A stretch of 42,240 nucleotides of DNA from Leucocoprinus leucothites. Lineage: Eukaryota; Basidiomycota; Agaricomycetes; Agaricales; Agaricaceae. The stretch spans positions 1-42,240 of the forward strand of contig JAACJO010000068.1 in NCBI GenBank assembly GCA_013368445.1, in the 5' to 3' direction. The notes under the pieces were generated by a model. It ran no database searches and was not told the DNA's origin. It worked only from the letters and a program-made list of their open reading frames with translations. The number at the start of each line of letters is the position of its first letter. The stretch's first letter is position 1. The position numbers and the translations under genes were made by a program. Positions 22,988-32,607 of the stretch are shown one piece after another.

Positions 22988-23169
22988 TGGTACAAGGGGT
23001 CAATATATCGTCCTTTCCAGTAGTCGTAGCATGCACGCTGCATTTGATTTTCTTACACACACTGCGCTGGTGATTCAATAATAATTAACTCAGGGGCGTG
23101 ATAAATTCCGGTATATCCAACACTCCTCGTGCTCAGGGTCCGCGATAGATTGGAAGCCCGGCGCCCGCG

Positions 23170-23190
23170 GTCACCTGATCTCAAGTTGAC
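23170..23190 (+). promoter_or_regulatory. Shared upstream motif of copy 1 (GTCACCTGATCT + aagttga)
   Basis: GTCACCTGATCT followed by cAAGTTGA, 74 bases before the ATG at 23244. The same 12 bases plus aAGGTTGA stand upstream of copy 2 (32479-32498). The rest of the two leaders has diverged, so the motif may be a conserved regulatory site; its protein partner is unknown. Confidence 0.45.
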
Positions 23191-23243
23191 AACGGATCAA
23201 CAAAGTGATCGCCGCGACGACTCTCAAACCAATTTGATCGACC

Positions 23244-26200
23244 ATGTCGGCTGTAACCTGGCGTAATAAGAATAACAAGCAAGCGTACACGCTCCCGTGG
23301 AGGACGGACTACCTGTTCGAGTTTTCACAACTCGAGAGTGGCCATGAGCTGTTCCCGCCCGAGCGCCGGATTGGGATGAAGGCAAGACCAGAGCATATTA
23401 AACACTTGAATATAAAACAATCTAACCCTCCTTCTCCCACATTTGTTCTTGCCAACAGAAACTCCTCACTGCGATGGATCGGCATGAACGAGGTCTTCTC
23501 TCCAACCAAGAGTTCCGAGCCTTTGTGGGTGAAAAGGTCCAGGACAAGGTTAGCGGGCGGCACGAGGCAAGGGCCAACGCTCTCAAGGCTCTCTTTGCGT
23601 ACCGACTTGTAGATATACTTGCGAAATCAATGGGAGTTGGCCTTAAATCTCGTCCTTCTCATGTAGAATCAAATCCATCCCCCGAAATGCGGCAACTCCT
23701 TGGGGGAAAATCGCAGACTTGGAGGTCAATAGTAAGTGCCGAATGCGTCGAACCTTCTGTTATTCACAGGAGATCCCCATAAAATTCTTTTTGTAGGTGA
23801 AAGATAGGCACATTGACTGGAATTCGCTCCTGCAGTCCGGTCGGAATGCCATGAAACCACCTCCTGCCGCTAGCGTTGGAAGTCTCCCGCCAATCACTGA
23901 CGCTAAATCCATCTTTGCCCACGTCGCCATCCACTCTGAGCAAAGTCTGCACTCGAGTGTCATGGCAAATTTTGCGGCGGTCGCATGTTACATTGCTTTC
24001 CTCACGGAATCGGCAAGTCAAGCTGCACATGTGCCGCTGCTTCTCGCCATGCTCACAATTTACAATTAGGATCTTCCTTACCTGCCTGATAATTGCAAGG
24101 GCCAACTGGATGCCCTCGGACTTTCACCCAGCACTGTGGGTGTGTCTGAGAACATCACAATACTCGGTCCGACACACCTGGCAGTCGAATATTCGCCTCT
24201 CCTGCTGTTTGATGGTACCAATTACTGCTATAGACCGATAAAGGCCACCACCCTCTCGCGGGTGAGTGATATTTTCCCCAGAGAATTATGGCGGCCTTGA
24301 TAACAAGTTTTTGGGGCAGGTGAGCTTCCGAGTTCAGATACCGAAACAGGTACAAGTGTTGACGATCGAGGGTCTTGCCTGGGAGGCCATTTACTCGATT
24401 GCGTTTGAGGGAAAATCTCCAAAGAAAGCCCTGGAAGATTTTTGGCCCAAAGTACCTGGAACCCTCCAAATAGGCAGCGTCAAGATAGGTGAGTGAAGCC
24501 GCATTGTCCTGCTCGATGATCCATTATTGAAGCATTTGGAAGTATACATGTCGATTGAGTTTAAAGACTCTCCCCAAGAGGAGCAAGCTGGTTTTCCCCA
24601 GCCTCAAGACCTCCGTGAAGAAGAGGAGGAGGAGGAAGATGTACGCATCTCAAGAGATCAACAGGAGGATCATGGAGAAGTCGACGTATCCATGCTGAGA
24701 CCCGACGAGGAGGAGCAGGAGGATGACGACGTATCCATGTCGCTACCCGAACCGGAGGGATGGAGCAGGACTTTGAGGAAAACGTAAACGACGATGGGGA
24801 GGATGAACTCGTGGACGAGGGCAGCGGACAAGTACCAGATAGCAGCAAAGAGCGCAGGAATCCCAGAACTGGTGAGCAGCGTGAAACAGCATCCACTGGC
24901 GTCCCTGAGCAACAGATAGTTTCTCCACAAAAACGCCCGCATTTGGAGAGCCCTCCCCCAGACTACAAAAAGACGCGGATTGAAGAACAAAAGCCTCCGG
25001 CAGGAAGGAAGATCCCCAAACGCCGGCGGACGCTCTCGGTAAAACTCCAAGCACCAAAGAAACTGCCTACGAACGAGAAAAATGCTCCAAATACCCACGT
25101 GCGTGGAAGAGAGTCTGCCAACGCACGCGCCATTGACCCCTAGAGTTTAGGAACCTAATTGGCCAGTCCCGACCGGGATTTCGCCCCTTCCTGCAGAGGT
25201 GAGGCCAAATATATTATATTTCGCAGGAAGACACCGCTGATGTGATTATGGGAAGCGCCACCGGCCATCAATACCCCTCCGACTCTATGATTTCCTAAAG
25301 AACGAAGAGGAAGAGTGGAAGGCCGTATGCCATGTAAGATGTACTTTCACGCCTAACCCAGCAAGTCTTGCGCACTTAATTTATTCCCTGCAGCACCCAT
25401 TCCAAGTCGAGTGGTACGAGAGACTTGCAGAGTCTCTCTCGACGAAACCTCCGGAGATTGATAGTAGAATATTGAAATTATTTTCAGTCAAAGAGTTTTC
25501 CGAGACTCCCGTTTCCACCCTACTCGATCACTGGCGCACCAAAAGTTTCATCATTTACGACGAAGCCCGACTCATGGAGCCCGCCGACGCCGAGCATAAA
25601 TTCAACGCCGAACTATTCAAAAATATATGCCCTGGATATGAATACCAGACACTGGAGGTTCACGGTGAGAGCGCCCGACTTCCTCGAATAGCGGGGTATC
25701 ACTGAAAGCACCGGTGGCGCAGATCACTCTGTGTTTCCCAGGAATAATGACTATACGAAGCGTTTGGCCCACATTCGAATCCCTCAACTCATTGAGGCGA
25801 CCGCGTCCCCCCAAACACAACGAACTCTGAGCGCCCTGGACATTCCCCATACCGGAAATGGGTCCCTTGCAAAGGTGTACAACAAGATCGCCATGCAGGA
25901 AACGGCGTGGAGAGTTTCTCAGAAGAAGGCCGCCTCCCGAATAGCCTGGCATACTGCAGCCACTCGAAGTGCTTATTCTCCATGGCATATCGAGAGCGAC
26001 GGAATGGCGACTTCGATAGAGGTAATGACGGGGCAGCAGTATATCATCCTTGGGAATTTCAAAGACGCAGAGATCACTGTGGCCGATAGGAATCCATTTG
26101 AGGCCCTCATCCCCGAAGAGGTCAACAATAACGTGTTGGAAATGGCACCCGTCTGGCTGAGGCCGGGAATGACACTGTGAGAACTACTCAACCCTCTGCA

Positions 26201-27191
26201 TATATATATATATATATCACATACACCCACTAGGATGATTCGACCGTGTACACCGCACCTAGACATTACCCCTCGGAGCTCGGTGTGCTACAGAGAGAAC
26301 TTCTACGCGGCATCAACGCTCCGGGAGACATGCTACGGTATCTTCCATGGACTCGCGCACGGTTCGAGCATCGCCAGTATCAGTCGATGCGAAACATCTC
26401 ATGATTGGTTGCGAGGGATTCTTAAACTTATCCTTTTGGTTGACCCTTACCCTCCCACACCGGGCAGTGAGTTATTCCTTTTTAATCGAATATTTGGTTG
26501 GAGGTGCCTGAACTTTTCCTTAGAACACATAAGTATGCATCACGACTTGATCCCTGACATAAGTACCACGGAGGGTGCTCTCGACACCTTTCACGTCTGC
26601 TCTATCATGTTCTTGGGAGGTGCAGTATACCCAGAGGCCTACCGACGGAACTCCGACCTCTCCGCCGACATGAGGGATCGCCTGATGAACGGGAGGGACC
26701 TCGCTCTCCGGTTGGCCACCCGGATCATCCAAAATACGACGATCTTGGAGGACGGTGAGGAGGTCAGCGAGCCATGGGTCGAGGTTTTTTACCAGCTCGC
26801 CGCAGACCAAGCGGTTTCCCTTTACAAGAACCTGCGTCCGGAAAAAGACAACCCGGAAAAGCTCCTTCCAGAGGTGGCAACTACCACCGCAGCTCGACTC
26901 AAGGGGAGACTCGACCATCTTGCAAAAGAGCACCCCGACTTTGAGATGGCTCTTGACCAGGCATGGAAGCTTGCAGGCGAGCCCGGGGGATTGGTAGACG
27001 GCTACGACTGGCGAGGAGGTGAACTTGAATTTAAATGGGTCGAAGAGGGTCTCTATAACCGCGGACTACCAGGTAAGCCCACTTCCTCCTCGCGCCCGAT
27101 CGGGTGCATCTGCTGATGATTTGCAGAACCCGGCAGCTTAGGGTATTCATCAAACGAGTATTACATCGGATCGAGGTATACACCTTCCTAG
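23244..27191 (+). CDS. JmjC-like Fe(II)/2OG oxygenase, copy 1
   Basis: Exons that can be traced include 23244-23381, 23459-23731, 23797-24012, 24070-24261, 24320-24488, an acidic/basic linker from 24543, 25394-25664 and from 25723, ending at TAG 27189-27191. N-terminal conserved region (TWRNKNNKQAYTLPW, ITDAKSIFAHVAI, YSPLLLFDG); then a Glu/Asp-rich stretch and a lysine-rich, nuclear-signal-like tract (GRKIPKRRRTL). The catalytic domain has WHIESDGMAT (HxE, His 25986-25988) and RPCTPHLDITPRSSVCYREN (His 26256-26258), matching the JmjC-type proteins expanded in Agaricomycetes. HxE instead of HxD is tolerated in JmjC enzymes. Two introns begin with GC. A -1 shift at GGG 24757-24759 interrupts the acidic linker, and the exon around 25230-25333 is uncertain. 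A substrate cannot be named; a histone or other chromatin protein is plausible. Confidence 0.75.
24543..25140 (+). other. Acidic then basic low-complexity linker of copy 1
   Basis: A long Glu/Asp run (EEEEEEEDV, DEEEQEDDD, NVNDDGEDELVDEG) is followed by Pro/Lys-rich basic sequence (QKRPHLESPPPDYKKTR, KIPKRRR). The frame changes once, at GGG 24757-24759, and both sides have the same acidic composition, so a missing base is likely. The end of this exon and the next junction are not clear. Confidence 0.6.
26203..26217. repeat. (TA)n microsatellite inside an intron of copy 1
   Basis: tatatatatatatat run within the intron that joins GMTL to MIRPCTPH. The intron begins gtgaga and ends cactag. Confidence 0.8.
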
Positions 27192-27443
27192 AATTTGTAT
27201 TATTTACGTTTTTTAATTTGGTTTTATCGCTGCCGAAATGACTATGAGGCACCCGGTCGGAATGCAGGAAGCACGCCGGGATGTCACGTGCATAAGTTCG
27301 ACCCTCAGTCGACCCCCATTCGACTCCCGGTCAACCCCGACAGAAGCTGCTGATCCCATCATCAATGTTATTTTGGGACCCGCCGCTTCTCTGACCTCCA
27401 ACCGCCATCCACTTTTCCTGCATTCAATCGTCACTTCAACCTA

Positions 27444-29464
27444 ATGGAGACTTCTGCACCTCTGGATGTGTGCCCTCCCATTTCGCGCACAACAGAGAAC
27501 CACCCTTACTCTCTCTACTTTTCTTGCCGAGCACCTCTGCGCGACGACGGCGTTCCCGGGGACTTGTGGCTCCATTGCATACACGGGGATCACAAATCCG
27601 CTTACGATTATGCGAATTCCAAGAACAGGCCGACCATGGACACATACACCGGGGATTTATTTTTCAAAAAGGGGACTCATGGATCGCGGTTGAGCGCAGG
27701 GGCCAGGCCGCCGATCCTGACATTCCTTTTCCCAAAAAGCACAACTGCTTTCTGAACACGAAAAGTCTTACGTGGAGAGGGTACAAGTCCTCCAAAAAGG
27801 CGCTGAAGCTCGCGAATGAGCGAAATCAAGGGGAGAAGGATCGCGGGAGACTACCGGAGCACCCGATTCGGGAACAGGTTCGAAATTCCTTGTTCTCTCT
27901 TCCCCTTCCGCCTTGATCACATCTTGTATACTTTTCTAGAAAGAATACCGAGCCTATTTATGGGGGAATCTCTCGCGGTCTCGGTATCTTCTGTTCTTAC
28001 TGCAAGTCCGGCGCCGGTACCGGAAGGACCACTTCGGAACGAATGGATCCAGCCACTCATCCAGGAGTGGGAGACGATCACAGAAATCAACGGAGCCAAC
28101 ATGCAGAGGGGTGTTGCCTCCCTCATCGCCCTCTTACAGTACCCTCATTCCCTTTCTCCGACCCCCCTTTCTCACTCAAAACTCGTCACAAGAACCCACG
28201 AGCTCGTTTGCGGTACTCCCCCCCGCCCGAAGGATATATTTCGCGATGCGCGGGAAGCAACAATCCCCGTCAATTTTATGGCATTGGATGAGGGTCAAGC
28301 AAGGGTGGACCATATAGATTTTGATGATGTTGTAGACTTTTTCGCTCGCGGGAAAGAATCCAATGTTACCATCACCTCCCTATTCCAGATTGCCGACCGG
28401 GGGTGTGCATGGAGCACGCACTTTCTGTTCCCGACGATATCAAACCGCAAAAAGGTCGGGTTGTCCACCACACCCTCCCGGGGCATGCAAACCCGTGGCT
28501 GCATGCATACATCCCTGGAGGTGCAATAACATGGCCTCATATCGATACTTGGACGGCTTCCACTTACATGGCGCATTTCACGGGAAAGAAACTATGGCTC
28601 TTCTGGCCCCCTACCCGGAAAAACATGGAAAAACTATATATGGACTCCTTCAAGGGCGGGGCGCACCAGCTCGATCCCACCTCCGCAATACGGGAACTCA
28701 CGGGCCTGGAAACGCTTCTGGTTGACGACGGTTCGAACTTGTGCTGGGTCATGTCTCCCGGAACGATCCACTGCGTATTTACCTTTAGCCGGGTAGCAAC
28801 TCACGGGGGGTTCAACATCAACCATCTGGACTGGTGGAAGAGCGCCGTCAACCCTGCTCAGGACATACTCGCTCTAATTCAGTCGAGCAAAGTAAATGCC
28901 GATACTGCCGCCCCAGAATACATGAGGGAGATGATGAAGTCGATGGATCGATGGAAGGATATCGTTGACGGCGGCAGCAAGCGGAACGGAAATATAAAGA
29001 AACTCTCCCTCTGGATCTCCAGCATCAAGGAAGCACTGAGTAGCATTGGGAAAATGCGGGAGTGGACTGGTGGGTCGGCGAGTAGAATACGCCCCGGAGC
29101 CTGGATCCTTGTTATATTACGGAACTATTCTAGTCATGAATTTAATTTCATAACATTCCAGTGCACCAAAAGAGAGGGAGGGAAGCGCAAGGGATGCTCG
29201 GCGAGAAGCAGAGAGAGAGAGAGAGGGAGAGAGAGAGCCAGTGCTTCCACCAGATCCACTGGCCAATACCTGGCATCTGCCACAGGCTCAATTGCACTGC
29301 AGGAGATGGTCAGGAGGTGCAGTTTTTCTAGGTTTCCAGTGCTGCAAGGAGGATCGGGTGAGCGATATGCAGGCAGTGCCAATTCAAGAGCGAAAAATGA
29401 CCTGCTGGCGCTCACGTGGGTATCGCACCAGCAACCAAGTCCCACTCCCACGGGCCAACCCTGA
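27444..29464 (+). CDS. Second JmjC-domain protein (different subtype), frame interrupted
   Basis: Starts METSAPLDVCPP with a PGDLWLH motif, then (after a -1 shift at 27666-27674, AAAAA/GGGG) SWIAVERRGQ...NTKSLTWRG. After an intron (about 27878-27939) the reading resumes as NEWIQPLIQEWETITEINGA, with a likely shift near GGGGG 27962-27966, and again shifts -1 at CCC 28430-28432. The JmjC core is clear: GGAITWPHIDTWTASTYM (His 28538-28540, Asp 28544-28546), KKLWLFWPP (2OG-binding Lys type), and SPGTIHCVFTFSRVATHGGF (His 28768-28770). The C-terminus runs into a purine-rich (GA)n tract at 29207-29236 and its end is uncertain. It differs clearly from copies 1 and 2. If the shifts are real the gene is dead; if they are sequence errors it is an active-looking dioxygenase. 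Confidence 0.7.
29207..29236 (+). repeat. (GA)n purine tract
   Basis: gagagagagagagggagagagaga near the 3' end of the second JmjC gene, open in that frame as RERERGRER. It makes the C-terminal reading doubtful. Confidence 0.8.
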
Positions 29465-29526
29465 TGATCATCTCACGATCGCACACTCTTACTTACTCCC
29501 GATCGCGCTCGCCACTTTGTGCAAGA

Positions 29527-31134
29527 ATGTCGCGCGGGATCCCTGGAGAAGAAATAAATCAAATAATAGGCCAGGTGGCGGAGGAAAAAGAGGCTGAAAA
29601 CCTCATTAAAGGCGCCTTTGACAAGGCTGGGCCGGTTGCTCTGGGTGAGCATCTTCGCCGGAACCATCTTCCCCCTGTTTTTTCAAAACTAGAGTCCGAG
29701 CAAGTGTTCTCGGATTTCTTGAGTTGGGTAGAGAAGTATCCCAGCGGAAACCTACTCCAGGGAGCCATTTCCCACCTGAAAAAACAAAGAAAGAACCTCC
29801 GGGACGACAAGCAAAGCTTTGTGGCAGAGTCGCGGCTCTTCATGTCCCCCGAAAAGAAGGAGGAGTTTCTATCGAGGATTCCGAAAAAAACGGTCCACCC
29901 TCTCTCCAGCGTATACCCTCCCGCAGATCGCTTCATGGCCGAGAACCAGGCCATATTTGACGCCAACGAGTGGTACATCGAGCAGAGGGAATTAACCGAC
30001 GGCCGGACAAAGCGGTGAGAAATCGACATGCTCGACCACCCTAAGCTGCAGCTTGACATCCCTCCCGAAGAGAGCGCCCTCATTTATGATCTCGACGTCC
30101 AGCTCATCGGAGTTGTTATCAGAGGCGTTTTCCAAAGCGGCCAGCTTCTTCAAGCGGTCGATGAAACATTAGAAAAGGCCATCAATACCTATTTTGATAT
30201 TCGGGCAAGTGCACAGTCTAGTACATCACTTTATCTCAAACCAACAATAGCTTGACGACGCTGGAAAACTGGTTCTGGTCGGGTACACTGCTGGATCAAG
30301 GAGCATGCCCAAGTTTCACTGGGCCAAGAATATCCGCAACCGCAAATTTAGCAAAGACGAAAAAATGAGGGTCCACTACCTATGGAGTTCCGCGTTCGCT
30401 GCGATGTGGAACGTTGTCAAAAGTGTCGCTCCTCAATCCGTCCTTGATGACTATTGCAAGTATCTGCAGGCCACTGGTATATGCAGGATGGATGGCGACG
30501 AGCAGATGGTGCAGGATGCCAACTGTCGCGGGGCGTATGAAGTAGAAATACCTACCAGTGACGGGGAAACAAAGGTGTTTGAGTTCCGGAACGTTGAACT
30601 CGCGTCTCCGACCGGAGCCATGGGGAACAATATTCCAGGTGAGTTTCGGATTGGAAAGACATATGATCATCAACCTCACCGGACCTAGGTTCATTCATCG
30701 GGAGGTCAAACCTCACGAATACGCCATCTCGTGGACTACTTCGAGATACAACGCCACCAGCACACCCAACGACCAGCTCGGGGGAATTTCTTCATGTCCC
30801 AGTACGCAATTCGAATACAATCTGCGGCCAACAGCATGATTATTTTCAGGCCCCGCAAATGGCACGGTACCGGTCTTCATGCACTTTGCGGGACAGATGA
30901 GCGGCCGGACCTGCAATACCATCAGAGAGGCCTTTCGTTTGTAACATCTAATCGAATTCCGAATGTTTGGAAGGCGTACGTGGAGGTAGAAGGGGTGGAA
31001 GCACTGGACCTCCTGAAATACTTTACTGGGACCAGCTGGCCGCCGCCCACCTAGACACTGCCGACGAACTCAACCAAGCCCCCGAGTTGAAGCGCCAGAG
31101 GTCGCCCACTCCAGGACCTACTACATTAACGTGA
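29527..31134 (+). CDS. TET/JBP-like Fe(II)/2OG dioxygenase
   Basis: Exon 1 (29527-30204) starts MSRGIPGEEINQIIGQV and is open except for one TGA at 30016-30018. A GC-AG intron (30205-30250, gcaagt...atag) joins DIR to LDDAGKLVLVGYTAG. Exon 2 (to 30638) holds FHWAKNIRNRKFSKD and the CKYLQATGICRM segment. A 50-base intron (30639-30688) follows. The core reads IHREVKPHEYAISWTTSR (putative HxE: His 30696-30698, Glu 30702-30704), then GGNFF, then RKWHGTGLH (His 30863-30865). This order and wording fit the TET/JBP-like dioxygenases expanded in mushrooms, which in characterised members oxidise methylated bases in DNA. Single-base losses are needed at TT 30690-30691, GGGGG 30780-30784 and near 31016-31030. 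The tail has a basic ELKRQRSPTPGP signal. Alternatively the first 163 codons are a separate gene. Confidence 0.65.
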
Positions 31135-32478
31135 AAGAGTGCTCGACTGCTGAAGAAGAAGAGGGTAAAGGAATCCGGAATCGTAGGTATGTTGGGGTAC
31201 AAGCAGTGGACAAAGTAGAGATTAACTGGTATCTCCGGTCGGGCGCGATCAAGAGTTGCGTCCAAATTAATACACATATTGGTTTATATACATCATTCTG
31301 AGAAGCACCAAAAAAATGAATTCACAACATGGATACGATCGTGAATTGGGAATCAGATGAGAATTCCTACGGTGGGCACATCGGAAATTTGAGCTAGCTA
31401 TGTACGAACACTTTTTTTCCACCGTACTCAAGGGACCCTGGAAGGGTCGTTCCGGGGCAGTAAAGTCCAAGGCTCTGGTCAAGTCGCGGGCTTGCCCGCT
31501 ACGCGGAATCAAGTGCAAGAACTAGATCCCCGATATTTGGCTTTTGAACTTCACGCGGCCCTTTTTCATGATCTGTCTATAGAATATTAGTGGGCGCCCG
31601 CATATGCCACCAGCTAGTAATAAAGGAGGACAGTTTAAAGCGATTCACGGAATCCCCGAAACGTGCTCCACGTTCAGTCCTATATGACCTACTAGCAGTA
31701 GACCTAGGACGCCCGAATTCCAAGCAGGGATCCAGCGGGCCAAAGTCCTTGGTCTCCCACCTTCTCTCCTCTCAAAGGAGCAGTCCATGAGGTTTCCTGC
31801 CTTTATCGTAATTTAAAAAAATCCCTATTCACCTTCCCTCCATGTGGCCAGCGGATACGTTCTGATTGATGAATCTTCCGTACCGGGATTCGTACGCGAC
31901 CTTGAAGCTCTCCATTCAAAACTACGGCAGGTATGAAGGCGGGAAATCGAATGGCGACCGCGCCAAATTATTTTTGCAGGACGCGGGTCACCTTCTGGTT
32001 CCGTTTTACTAACGTGGACCCAGTTCACCCGACCAAGGATTCTGAACACGCTCATTGCCTCGCCGCAGGAAAAGACAAAGGGAAGCGATTCAAGTTTGGG
32101 CCCGATGAGTATGAAGCAGTGCCGCATCATGGAGGGAGACCAGGAAGCACTCTAAACATATCTCTAGAGGAACCTGCTTTAATCGGATGGTGTCTCTAAT
32201 CATATGGGGGCTCTTTCCCTTCATATGCGACGCGCCGGCGGCGCGCGATCGGGCAATCGGGCATAGGCTACTTGGGGTTAAGGTTCAAACTGATATATGG
32301 CCCCGTCACAATTTCTCCTTTATTCCCGGCCTTATCGTTCGCTTCCTCGAGGCTAGCATTAGCTCATACATCTACCATGACCTTCCAAGTTACCTCATAC
32401 TATTTCCTCTCGAGCCCCAAGCTCGGTGCTCGGCGCTGCAGGTGTTTCTTGGAGTGGTGCAACAATAATAATAACATT
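31135..32478. other. Intergenic stretch with a possible gene remnant
   Basis: About 1.3 kb. Around 31840-31930 the + strand reads HVASGYVLIDESSVPGFVRD, reminiscent of N-terminal parts of small dioxygenases, followed after an intron-like gap by a short broken reading (DAGHLLVPFY). The rest (for example 32210-32470) shows no gene. The remnant is too short to classify. Confidence 0.35.
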
Positions 32479-32498
32479 GTCACCTGATCTAAGGTTGA
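32479..32498 (+). promoter_or_regulatory. Shared upstream motif of copy 2 (GTCACCTGATCT + aggttga)
   Basis: Same 12 bases as upstream of copy 1, here 129 bases before the ATG at 32608. The longer spacing shows that the leaders have drifted while this word stayed fixed. Confidence 0.45.
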
Positions 32499-32607
32499 TG
32501 TCGCATCAATGATGGATTGATCAGCAACTCAAGCGGGGCTCTCTTCTAAATATATACTGGCTTCTACTTTACCATACTTGCCTACTTTTCTGGCTTTGGT
32601 AAGAAAC

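Noticed and set aside
24561..25098. Two overlapping - strand frames of 104-142 codons
   Set aside because: Antisense of the acidic linker of copy 1, with no motif.
25665..25760. A further -1 shift in copy 1 between LEVH and NNDYTKRL
   Set aside because: An acceptor at 25721-25722 gives DHSVFPRNNDYTKRL, which aligns with DYSIPPRKTEYTNRM in copy 2, so an ordinary intron explains the frame change.
29559..30083. 174-codon - strand frame
   Set aside because: Antisense of the first exon of the TET/JBP-like gene; no recognisable domain.
12301..31134. A Starship-like giant element with the recombinase gene as captain
   Set aside because: Captain genes lie at one edge and read into the element; here the recombinase-helicase reads away from the dioxygenase cluster, has no DUF3435 wording, and no flanking repeats were found.
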